Below are positions 6,561 through 13,097 of a DNA stretch of 13,097 bases, piece after piece (position 1 is the first letter of the stretch; each line of letters opens with the position of its first letter). The DNA comes from Thermoprotei archaeon (GTDB lineage: Archaea > Thermoproteota > Thermoprotei > Thermofilales > B15-G2), in assembly GCA_003649445.1 (NCBI GenBank), contig QMRV01000055.1, forward strand, positions 1 to 13,097, written 5' to 3'. The position numbers were made by a program, and so were the translations under genes. The notes below the pieces were generated by a model. The model saw only the letters and a list, made by a program, of their open reading frames with translations, made no database searches and had not been told where the DNA came from.

Positions 6561-9146
6561 TTATAAAACAGCGAGAAGCTTTGCTCCCTCGAATCCTATG
6601 ATTTCTTCAGATAGGCCTCTTTTTCTGACTGCATCGAGAAAACCTTCTAGCACATATACTCCAATGAAATCTTTCTTCTCTTCAAGTAGCTCAATATGCA
6701 TTTCTAAGTTTTCTATGAAATCTTCTAATGGAATTAAGCCAAGTAAACATAGCTGCATTGAAGCAATAGTGTTCAAAATAATATTACTGAGATCCTTAGA
6801 TTTAATAGAAAAGCTGTGAGCTTTAGCAACTAAGTCTGAACACCACTCTACCATAGAATTATCATCAAATATTAAGCCTAGTAGAGTAAATACATATGCT
6901 AGAGTAAGCATATGTCCTACTTTCTCATAAAACTCCACTATTCCTACAGTCGACTTCAGTGCCGTTCTCGCTTCATCTAAAGCTCTCAAGTAGTCTCCGC
7001 CAGCAATATAGATTAGAGCTAAAAGCTCTCTAACCATAGCCTCGCTGTACGGGTCATTTGCTTTTCTAAATACCTCAATACACTTATTTAAATTAAATCC
7101 TCCTATTTTCTCGTGAACAATACTCAAGCATCTTTTTGTATTTTCAGCTAAAATAAAGTCTATTAAAGCAATATTTAGCCTTACTCCAGCTGCTCCTCTA
7201 TTGTCACGCCCTCTCAGAAAATACTCTAGTGCACTACTAAGATGCTTTTTAGCTTCACTAAGCTCTGCTTTCCTAAAGTGTAGTTCACCTAGAATATTCT
7301 CTACAATAGCTAATCTATGGTAATAGTCTTCTGGACCATAAGTGTTGACAATTTCTTTTTCATATTTTTCTAAAAGACTTTTGAACTCATATAATATTTC
7401 TTCAGCTTCACTATATTTTCTTTCATACATATTTATTAAAGCTTTAACTTGAAGAACTATTAGATAGGCATTAAGCCACTCTAGTTTACTAGAATACGTA
7501 TTTACATCACTTAATATTTCTTCGGCGACATTAATGTACTCTTTTGCAAGCTTAGTGTTATTTAATACCATGAAACAGAAATATGCGTCATCAGCAAAGC
7601 TTGTTGCACACAGTGCTTTAAGTCTATTTTCATAGTTTTCTTCTCTTTTAGCTCCTTTATTTAAGAGCTTTATTAGCGTTCCACTATGATATATTATTGC
7701 CATGCCGCGTCTCTTAGGCATAGTTAAGAGCCATTCTTTAGGCTCTACAGACTGTTTTTCGTAGTGTGCTACTGCCGCTTTATGTATTCCTATCTTATAG
7801 TCGTCTCCAAGCACTATATTGTAAATAACATCTCTAAGCCACAGAGCATTATGATCAAATGCATACACTTCTTCTCCCTTATGAACACCTAGTTTTTCGA
7901 TTAGTCCCCTTTTCTCGAGCTCACTTAAGTACTCTGCTGCGCGCCCACCTTTCCATTCCTTAAATATTTCTTTAAACTCACTTTTAGTAAAACTTAGTAA
8001 ACAGGATGCCACATAAAGTGCTTCCTCGACGTCTCGGTGAACTGTCTTAATATATGCCTTAATTTGCTCATCTAAAGCATAAGGAATAGCTTTAAGTTCA
8101 TTCAATCCTATTCGATTAACTCCTCTTTCTGCATAAACAGTATTTAGTACTATAGACATTCTACCCAGAATACCTCGAGTTTTCTCCCACAGCATTCTGA
8201 GAGCACTCTTATCTACTTCAAACCCCATAGACCTAGCTATTTTCTCTAGAGTATCTAAGTCTTCCTGCGAAACAGGAGGAACCTCTATCAGTAAAGCGTC
8301 TCCGCACGTTTCCTGAACAAAAATAGGAAAATTATCAGATTTCTCCACTAAATCAGGATAGCTATAAATAGCTATAAACGTCAAACCAGAAATATCTCCA
8401 GCAATTTTACGCATAATTTTCAATAAAGTCCTCCTATCAATAGCATCCACTTGACTTAAATCATCTACTACTACAATAACCCAGTCTAGATCCCTTTTCC
8501 TTAAAAGCTTCTCTAGCGTCTTCCTAAAATCTCTTAAAATAACTCTAGCGTACGTAGGCGGCAACTTAGGAGACATTAAAGCCTTCTTTAAATTACTCCA
8601 GTTGTCCTTAAGCCCAAGATACATTTCTTCCGAAAACTCCTCAAATCCCTTAACCTTGTCGTAGAGTTCCTCCAGCTTACCAGGAAGCACCCCAGGGAAA
8701 ACATCCACCATTTCAATAAACTGTTTCAAAAGAGAATGCTTTATTTCACTAACATCTTTCTTTATACCCAATTCCTCATAAATATTCAGTATTAACCATC
8801 GAAGAGCTTTCTCAAATGTAATAAATGACCTTTTTCTCTCAAAATCCTCTTCTTCAGGCCTGACTTTAACCGTAGCTGTAACTACTCTGTACTCCGTACT
8901 GCTATTTCCTACACTATTTTCTAGATCAGCTAGCACTTTATTCACTAATGTGGTTTTACCTGACCCATAAGCACCATGGACGATAACAATAGTATCCCTT
9001 CTCTGAGCTTCCTCCATAGCTCTCAGAAGACTTTTCTCCAGAAGAGGTCTGGAAACATAGTATTTCAGTCTCTCACCACTAAGAGGCGTGCAACAAAATT
9101 TAGCAATGCAGGTAAATTCGTTTTCACCTGAAAATTTATTTACCAT
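6561..9146 (-). CDS. STAND-like P-loop ATPase with helical repeat C-terminus
   Basis: An 861-residue protein with an archaeal AAA/STAND layout. Walker A is GAYGSGKT (58-65) and Walker B is WVIVVVDDL (222-230). A predicted sensor region runs on to about residue 350, and a winged-helix-like segment covers roughly 365-445 (ALYVASCLLSFTKSEFKEIF, then LEKRGLIEKLG). The rest, about 480-850, is made of paired helices with spacing and residues like TPR units (for example HRLAIVENILGELHFRKAEL, ARTALKSTVG). Such proteins act as ATP-driven signalling switches, with the repeat domain sensing a partner or ligand. No enzymatic effector domain is seen, so it may work by protein contacts alone, or by recruiting another protein. 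The N-terminus has Cys13, Cys18 and Cys19. It probably has its own promoter, with an AAATTTATTTA-type TATA box around 9170. Confidence 0.7.
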   Translation of the reverse strand: MVNKFSGENEFTCIAKFCCTPLSGERLKYYVSRPLLEKSLLRAMEEAQRRDTIVIVHGAYGSGKTTLVNKVLADLENSVGNSSTEYRVVTATVKVRPEEEDFERKRSFITFEKALRWLILNIYEELGIKKDVSEIKHSLLKQFIEMVDVFPGVLPGKLEELYDKVKGFEEFSEEMYLGLKDNWSNLKKALMSPKLPPTYARVILRDFRKTLEKLLRKRDLDWVIVVVDDLSQVDAIDRRTLLKIMRKIAGDISGLTFIAIYSYPDLVEKSDNFPIFVQETCGDALLIEVPPVSQEDLDTLEKIARSMGFEVDKSALRMLWEKTRGILGRMSIVLNTVYAERGVNRIGLNELKAIPYALDEQIKAYIKTVHRDVEEALYVASCLLSFTKSEFKEIFKEWKGGRAAEYLSELEKRGLIEKLGVHKGEEVYAFDHNALWLRDVIYNIVLGDDYKIGIHKAAVAHYEKQSVEPKEWLLTMPKRRGMAIIYHSGTLIKLLNKGAKREENYENRLKALCATSFADDAYFCFMVLNNTKLAKEYINVAEEILSDVNTYSSKLEWLNAYLIVLQVKALINMYERKYSEAEEILYEFKSLLEKYEKEIVNTYGPEDYYHRLAIVENILGELHFRKAELSEAKKHLSSALEYFLRGRDNRGAAGVRLNIALIDFILAENTKRCLSIVHEKIGGFNLNKCIEVFRKANDPYSEAMVRELLALIYIAGGDYLRALDEARTALKSTVGIVEFYEKVGHMLTLAYVFTLLGLIFDDNSMVEWCSDLVAKAHSFSIKSKDLSNIILNTIASMQLCLLGLIPLEDFIENLEMHIELLEEKKDFIGVYVLEGFLDAVRKRGLSEEIIGFEGAKLLAVL

Positions 9147-9208
9147 TACTAATAAAACAATAAAAAGTAAATAAATTTTACTCTACTAAAAAATACCAAT
9201 ACATATAC

Positions 9209-9232
9209 CTTAGATAAAGGAGTTTTATCAAG
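9209..9232. repeat. small stem-loop between ATPase and ADH genes
   Basis: GATAAA (9213-9218) pairs with TTTATC (9224-9229), and the flanking CTT and AAG extend the stem past one unpaired A. It lies 63 bases upstream of the STAND-like ATPase and about 105 bases downstream of the ADH stop. It could be a transcript end or binding site, but short AT-rich stems occur by chance. Confidence 0.25.
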
Positions 9233-9337
9233 TAAATAAAAATTCCTATTCAGAACTCTAAAGTCAAGCTGACCTCCTTGCCCAAATATAGTCTTCAAAA
9301 TATTTACAACTTAAGTCTCTATAAACGATAGCAACTT

Positions 9338-10351
9338 TTAGCGAAAGTACAGTATCACGCCTAAGAAACGTGTTCTATCTCTCCAAAGCTCGCTGTAAAC
9401 TTTCTCGACTTCATACCATTTAAATCTATGAGTTACTAAATGCGATATATCAATTACTTTAAATTTAAGGAGATTAAAAAACAGTTCGGTGTTTCTTCTC
9501 CTAGTCCAAGGGAAGTGCAGAGTTTCGACTTCAGGCTGACTAGTGAAGTGAGTTCCTATTATAATTCTGCTTGGAGCATTTATCTCATCATGGAAATCTA
9601 GTGTTGAAGGACCTCTAGGTGAACTCAATATGATTAATTTTCCCAGCTTTCTGACTAGTTTAATAGCCTCTGGAATAACACTTGGATTACCAGTAACTTC
9701 AAATACAACATCAGCCATCCTACCTTCACTAAGCTCGCGCACTTTTTCGTAAACTACTTCCCTACCAGCATTTATTGTAAATACAGCACCTGATTTTTCA
9801 GCTAACTTTAACCTAAAATCTGCGAGATCAACAGCTACTACAGGAAAAGCTCCGCATAGTCTACTAAACATTACAGCCATTTGGCCTAGCAGCCCCAATC
9901 CCGCAACAACGACAAAATCTCCTAGTGATACACTAGCTAACCTTACGCTATTCATTACGCCTGCCGCAATAGTATGGAATACTGCTTCTTCGTCGCTAAC
10001 CTCATCTGGAATTTTTATTAATTCTCGCTCTGGTACAATCACGTATTCAGCATGTCCACCTAAGCTGGCAACTCTATCTCCTACTTCAAATTCTTTTACA
10101 TGAGAACCCACTTCAACCACTTCACCTACATTACAGTACCCCGGTCTAAACGGATACTTCACGTAGTCAGCCCACCGCGAAGCCTCAGGAAACTGCCCAG
10201 AATAAGCAGTAAGCTCTGTACCCGTACTTATCAGCGTACAGCGAGTCTTCACTAGAACTTCATGTGGACCAATATCTCTCAGCTCCTCTTCCTCTATACT
10301 AACTTTAAATGGCTCCTTAAACACAATATAGCGTGACTTCATCGATAACAT
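9338..10351 (-). CDS. medium-chain dehydrogenase (Zn-ADH superfamily), atypical
   Basis: A 337-residue MDR-superfamily oxidoreductase: GroES-like N-terminal domain to about 145, Rossmann domain with GLGLLG (151-156) and Asp175 after the second strand, which favours NAD(H) over NADP(H). Cys38 sits at the usual catalytic zinc ligand position. The GHE motif that carries the next ligands is replaced by GYC (71-73, in PGYCNVGEVVEVG), as in several sugar and bacteriochlorophyll-type dehydrogenase relatives, and the four-Cys structural zinc lobe is missing. It therefore resembles COG1063 oxidoreductases of unclear substrate. The start may be ATG 10351 or the nearby ATG 10342. A 31-bp near-palindrome begins four bases upstream of 10351 and overlaps the predicted promoter. 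It diverges from the DUF1177 gene. Confidence 0.8.
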   Translation of the reverse strand: MLSMKSRYIVFKEPFKVSIEEEELRDIGPHEVLVKTRCTLISTGTELTAYSGQFPEASRWADYVKYPFRPGYCNVGEVVEVGSHVKEFEVGDRVASLGGHAEYVIVPERELIKIPDEVSDEEAVFHTIAAGVMNSVRLASVSLGDFVVVAGLGLLGQMAVMFSRLCGAFPVVAVDLADFRLKLAEKSGAVFTINAGREVVYEKVRELSEGRMADVVFEVTGNPSVIPEAIKLVRKLGKLIILSSPRGPSTLDFHDEINAPSRIIIGTHFTSQPEVETLHFPWTRRRNTELFFNLLKFKVIDISHLVTHRFKWYEVEKVYSELWRDRTRFLGVILYFR

Positions 10352-10354
10352 ATT

Positions 10355-10385
10355 GGGAAACTGAAGTTAAAAACTTAAGTTTCCC
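10355..10385. promoter_or_regulatory. 31-bp near-palindrome at the ADH promoter
   Basis: The arms GGGAAACT (10355-10362) and AGTTTCCC (10378-10385) are perfectly complementary, and the inner AAGTT/AACTT also pair, with one mismatched position and a three-base centre (13 of 14 pairs match). The centre, read on the minus strand, is TTAAGTTTTTAA, a plausible TATA box about 22-26 bases upstream of the ADH ATG. A repressor bound here would block the promoter. It also lies about 136 bases from the divergent DUF1177 gene. The symmetry is seen; the regulator is not known. Confidence 0.6.
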
Positions 10386-10475
10386 GGAAGCATTACAATA
10401 GCTAAAATAATGAATACTAAACTAAAAGAAAGATAAAACCATTTTCTTCATTTTAATGAGAATTACACCTACACA

Positions 10476-10490
10476 CTAAATTTATTTACA
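10476..10490 (+). promoter_or_regulatory. TATA region of DUF1177-AroM operon (predicted)
   Basis: CTAAATTTATTTAC lies 30 to 45 bases upstream of the ATG at 10521. With normal spacing this would give a short leader that includes the weak Shine-Dalgarno-like AAGGGAT (10511-10517 or so). Position inferred from sequence only. Confidence 0.35.
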
Positions 10491-10520
10491 TAAATTAAGC
10501 TATTGTCATAAGGGATCGGC

Positions 10521-11471
10521 ATGTCTACATTAAAGCATTTAATTGAAGTAATAGATCTTTTAGAAAATCCTAAAGTATGTGGAGAGACTGTCAAACAGTT
10601 CTTTGAGAAGAAAAAACTTTTGGATACAATAGAAATACACGTAGAGGAAGTAAGTGGAACTACAGGACACACAGATTTCATTAAGATAGTTATTTCAGGC
10701 AGCAGAGGCAAGCAAAATGGAGGCTCAGCACCTACACTCGGCATTGTAGGCAGACTTGGTGGCGTTGGTGCGCGCCCAGTACTAGTAGGCATGGTATCAG
10801 ACGCTGATGGAGCAATAGTAGCTCTCGCCGCCGCATATAAAATAGCGGAAATGAAGAAAAGAGGCGATGTACTCGCCGGAGACGTTATTGTAGCGACTCA
10901 TATATGCCCGAACGCTCCCATTAAGCCGCATAAGCCAGTTCCTATGATGAGTAGCCCTGTAGACATATTTGAGCTACTTAAAAGAGAAGCAGACCCCCGG
11001 ATGAACGCTATTTTAAGCATAGATGCTACTAAAGCAAACTGGATTATAAAACACACAGGATTTGCTATTACTCCAACAGTTAAAGAAGGCTGGATACTGA
11101 AACCAAGCCCCGACCTCGTAGACATTTATACCAGAGTAACAGGCGAACCCCCAGTCATAGTACCCATAACGATGCAGGACATACTACCATTCTCTACATC
11201 AGTATACCACATAAACAGCATAGTACAGCCCTGGATCTACACTACAGCACCCGTAGTAGGAGTAGCAACAACTACAAGAGTGCCCGTACCCGGCTCAGCT
11301 ACAGGCGCAACCAATATATGGGCACTAGAACAAGCAACACGATTCGTTGTCGAAGTAGCTAAAGACTACACAGCTCATAAAGCAAAATTCTACGATGAAG
11401 AAGAATGGAATAAAATAATTGAAGTACATGGAAGCATTCAAGAAATACTGAGAAAAGGCGCGCCGCCATGA
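10521..11471 (+). CDS. DUF1177 family protein
   Basis: A 316-residue protein matching DUF1177 over its whole length and at the normal family size. Characteristic stretches are TGHTDFIKIVISG (about 47-59), GGSAPTLGIVGRLGGVGARP, SDADGAIVALAAAYKIA, then THICPNAPIKPHKPVPMMSSPVD. The function of the family is not established. Conserved His and Asp residues in these motifs suggest a metal or substrate site, and members are recurrently found beside AroM genes, which is the case here. It should be cytoplasmic; no signal or membrane segment is seen. The stop overlaps the AroM start by four bases (ATGA), so the two are translationally coupled. The gene is transcribed away from the ADH gene from a shared 169-bp intergenic region. 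Confidence 0.85.
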   Translation: MSTLKHLIEVIDLLENPKVCGETVKQFFEKKKLLDTIEIHVEEVSGTTGHTDFIKIVISGSRGKQNGGSAPTLGIVGRLGGVGARPVLVGMVSDADGAIVALAAAYKIAEMKKRGDVLAGDVIVATHICPNAPIKPHKPVPMMSSPVDIFELLKREADPRMNAILSIDATKANWIIKHTGFAITPTVKEGWILKPSPDLVDIYTRVTGEPPVIVPITMQDILPFSTSVYHINSIVQPWIYTTAPVVGVATTTRVPVPGSATGATNIWALEQATRFVVEVAKDYTAHKAKFYDEEEWNKIIEVHGSIQEILRKGAPP

Positions 11472-12132
11472 AGCTGGCCCTTGTAACAATAGGCCAAACC
11501 CCTAGAACAAACATACTAAAAGATATCGCGGATCTCTTGAAAAACATAGACTACGCAGAATACGGAGCTTTAGACGGCTTAACTAGAAAACAGATAGAGC
11601 AGCAGTATTTTCCTCGAGAAAACGGAGAATTCTACGTCACTAGGCTAGCAGACGGTACACAAGTCAAATTGTCGAAAAACGTATAACAGATAGACTGAAG
11701 AAGCTAGTAAAGGAAGTAGAGAATAAAGCAGATATAATAGTAATAATGTGCACTAGAGACTTCGAAATAAAAATCAAATAAAATAATAATTATTCCTAGC
11801 AAAATAATGACTAAGATCGTTGAGGCACTACCCCCTAAGAAAATAGCCGTATTCATCCCAGATAAAAAGCAGACGCAAATGACTCTAAACAAATGGAGCA
11901 GTATTGCGGAATATGTCAGCATATATACCCGTGGTCGCCTTACACAGACCCCTTAGAGACTCTACAGAAATACGCTAAAAAAGCTAGAGAAGTAGACCTC
12001 GTAGTAATGGACTGCATAGGCTACACCAAAGAACACAGAAAAAACAGTAAGTATTCAGGAAAATCGGTCCTCCTACCAAGAATACTAGCAATAGCCACAG
12101 CACTAAGTTTCATTACAAGTACAGAAAAATAA
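11468..12132 (+). pseudogene. AroM-family gene split by three single-base frame changes
   Basis: Read in successive frames, this gives a full-length AroM-like protein of about 221 residues. Segment 1 (11468 to about 11682) has LALVTIGQTPRTN, GALDGLTRKQIE and YVTRLADGTQVKLSK. Segment 2 (from 11683) reads ITDRLKKLVKEVENKADIIV and MCTRDF. Segment 3 (from about 11774) reads KIIIPSKIMTKIVEALPPKK and PDKKQTQ. Segment 4 (from about 11931) reads PWSPYTDPLETL and DLVVMDCIGYTKEHRK. The breaks fit one missing base near 11680, one extra A in the run 11769-11773, and one missing C in 11928-11930. The motifs between the breaks are intact, so this is either very recent gene decay or sequence error. AroM (Asp/Glu racemase-like fold) has no settled function; it is the usual partner of DUF1177. 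Confidence 0.7.
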
Positions 12133-12241
12133 CACCCTACATAGTAGTGAAGAATTCTTAGAAGAAATAAAAAATCAACTAAGCAATAGAACACCGTAAA
12201 GTAAACTAAAGGCTATCTAAAATAATTAATCTTAGGAAAAC

Positions 12242-12706
12242 ATGATACAGAAAGCTGACGCAAAAGATGTTAATGAAATAGTTTCAGTTATAAACGAATC
12301 TAACTATCAGGCCTACCGTAGCATAATACCGCCAGAACACTTTAAACACCCAGTAGTGACCCACAATCAGATTCTAAGGGACATGAAAGAGATGATATTC
12401 TACGTATATAAGCTCAAAGACAAAGTAGTAGGCGTAGCGGCACTAAAACCTCTACATGAAAAAAGGACAGGCCTAGTTAGATGGGTATACGTACACCCAA
12501 AGCACCAGCATAAAGGCATAGGATCAGCTCTAATAAAACATATTGAAGAAGAAGCCCGTAAACTGAATTTAAAGAAACTACGCTTATTCACTCACGAAAA
12601 AGCTGTCTGGGCAATAAACTTCTACAAAAAACACGGATACAGAATAGTCGGCTACATACAGAGAACAGCATGGAAAGACATCCTAATGGAAAAAGACATA
12701 GCATAA
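12242..12706 (+). CDS. GNAT-family N-acetyltransferase
   Basis: A 154-residue GNAT enzyme, complete and of usual length. The acetyl-CoA binding motif A is present as VRWVYVHPKHQHKGIGSALI (79-98), with Gln89-x-x-Gly92-x-Gly94 contacting the pyrophosphate. Motif B is FYKKHGYRIVGY near 127-138. The N-terminal helix KADAKDVNEIVSVIN is also typical. It would transfer an acetyl group from acetyl-CoA to an amine; the substrate, such as a protein N-terminus, lysine, or small molecule, is not evident. The start ATG follows a TTAGGAAAAC stretch that gives a modest Shine-Dalgarno. It is separated from the AroM remains by 109 bases and probably has its own promoter. Past its stop, CCTTTGTATTTTTAT (about 12726-12740) is a plausible T-rich terminator. 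Confidence 0.9.
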   Translation: MIQKADAKDVNEIVSVINESNYQAYRSIIPPEHFKHPVVTHNQILRDMKEMIFYVYKLKDKVVGVAALKPLHEKRTGLVRWVYVHPKHQHKGIGSALIKHIEEEARKLNLKKLRLFTHEKAVWAINFYKKHGYRIVGYIQRTAWKDILMEKDIA

Positions 12707-12725
12707 AGCAGACAGCTCATAATAC

Positions 12726-12740
12726 CCTTTGTATTTTTAT
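12726..12740 (+). terminator. T-rich transcript end after GNAT gene (predicted)
   Basis: CCTTTGTATTTTTAT begins 20 bases past the GNAT stop. Archaeal termination usually happens at T-rich tracts without a hairpin, and this fits. There is no further evidence. Confidence 0.35.
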
Positions 12741-12745
12741 AACTC

Positions 12746-12805
12746 ATGAAACCTACAATCAATATATCGCATAAATTAAAAGAAAAAGCTGATGAAAACA
12801 GATAA
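12746..12805 (+). other. short ORF resembling an antitoxin N-terminus
   Basis: A 19-codon ORF reads MKPTINISHKLKEKADENR, then a stop. An N-terminal strand followed by a charged helix looks like the start of a ribbon-helix-helix antitoxin. No continuing frame is found, so at best this is a remnant. A TATA-like TTTTTATAA precedes the ATG. It may be chance in AT-rich DNA. Confidence 0.2.
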
Positions 12806-13007
12806 AGATATTTCAGCTTAGTTTACAATATTTTAAATAACTTCAATTAATATATTGCTATTAAAATTAAGAATTAATAAATAACAATATTTACTAATAA
12901 GTTTCACTAAAATCAAAATCATTCTGAGTATAATAAATTATAATATAAATCTACAATATGCAACAAATTTAATAGCATAACAATAAGTGAAAATAAAAGG
13001 ATATACA

Positions 13008-13036
13008 TTTCTTTTTTTTTTTTTTTTTTGTTTTTT
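13008..13036 (+). repeat. poly-T tract with 18 consecutive T
   Basis: TTTC followed by 18 T (13012-13029), G and six more T. Such a tract would strongly terminate plus-strand transcription in archaea, or could be a slippage-prone assembly artefact. The exact length is uncertain in any sequencing technology. Confidence 0.45.
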
Positions 13037-13043
13037 ATAAATT

Positions 13044-13078
13044 AAATAATAAAAAAAATAAAATATTTTTTATTATTT
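13044..13078. repeat. AT-only 13-bp inverted repeat
   Basis: AAATAATAAAAAA (13044-13056) and its exact reverse complement TTTTTTATTATTT (13066-13078) are separated by nine bases. It sits beside the T-run. Possible cruciform or terminator element, though very AT-rich DNA gives such repeats by chance. Confidence 0.3.
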
Positions 13079-13097
13079 TGATCATAAAACAATAAAA

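Larger units (their letters stand above)
12707..13097. other. AT-rich gene-free end of window
   Basis: About 390 bases of extremely AT-rich DNA after the GNAT gene. Apart from the possible terminator and short ORF listed separately, it holds an imperfect hairpin AAGCTGA/TCAGCTT (12786-12792 and 12813-12819), the 18-T run and an AT-only inverted repeat. I see no gene of usable length on either strand. Confidence 0.6.

Noticed and set aside
9149..9306. Open minus-strand stretch of about 53 codons between ADH and the STAND-like ATPase, containing AAGGAGGT
   Set aside because: No good start codon and a hydrophobic, AT-driven second half; too weak to call a gene or pseudogene.
10469..10792. Minus-strand ORF of 107 codons overlapping the DUF1177 gene
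   Set aside because: Antisense shadow of a strong DUF1177 match; Ser/Pro-rich translation without recognisable motifs.
1..13097. tRNA genes, C/D box RNA and CRISPR repeats
   Set aside because: I looked for T-loop and cloverleaf sequences, paired C and D boxes, and regularly spaced direct repeats; none was convincing.

Overview
This window looks like accessory chromosomal DNA of a thermophilic archaeon, most likely Thermoproteota (Crenarchaeota). I infer this from the AT-rich sequence, the AGA/AGG and ATA codon bias, TATA-like boxes sitting about 25 to 30 bases upstream of start codons (leaderless transcripts), a VapBC pair, an AAA_14/DUF4143 ATPase, and a DUF1177-AroM pair. I cannot name the genus from sequence alone.

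Layout. 1-121 (-): start of an AstE/AspA-type zinc deacylase, cut by the window edge. 172-774 (-): LUD-domain protein. 829-978 (-): a very basic 49-residue ORF candidate. 979-1277: AT-rich DNA with the VapBC promoter and a perfect 14-bp palindrome. 1278-1957 (+): VapB and VapC overlapping by ATGA. 2187-2474 (+): 95-residue orphan. 2662-3630 (-): glycosidase-like TIM-barrel protein. 3704-4111 (-): a Cys-motif protein with a Tyr/Phe/Pro/Met-rich tail. 4184-4480 (-): weak frame-broken coding remnant. 4481-5773 (-): AAA_14/DUF4143 ATPase behind an inverted repeat. 5984-6407 (-): pseudogene with a helical, TPR-like second half, one frameshift and two in-frame stops. 6561-9146 (-): 861-residue STAND-like P-loop ATPase with a helical repeat C-terminus. 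9338-10351 (-): atypical medium-chain dehydrogenase with a 31-bp near-palindrome at its promoter. 10521-11471 (+): DUF1177 protein, overlapping by ATGA an AroM gene (11468-12132) split by three single-base frame changes. 12242-12706 (+): GNAT acetyltransferase. 12707-13097: AT-rich, with an 18-T run.

How the parts relate. VapB/VapC and DUF1177/AroM are clear operons. The ADH and DUF1177 genes diverge from a shared 169-bp intergenic region. The other genes mostly have their own promoters. The window shows repeated gene decay next to intact mobile-type or defence-type modules (toxin-antitoxin, two P-loop ATPases), which fits a fast-turnover region. I found no tRNA, rRNA, CRISPR array or intact transposase. 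I do not see a clearly new multi-gene system. The best leads are the promoter inverted repeats, the aromatic-tail Cys protein, the very basic small ORF and the hidden pseudogene.
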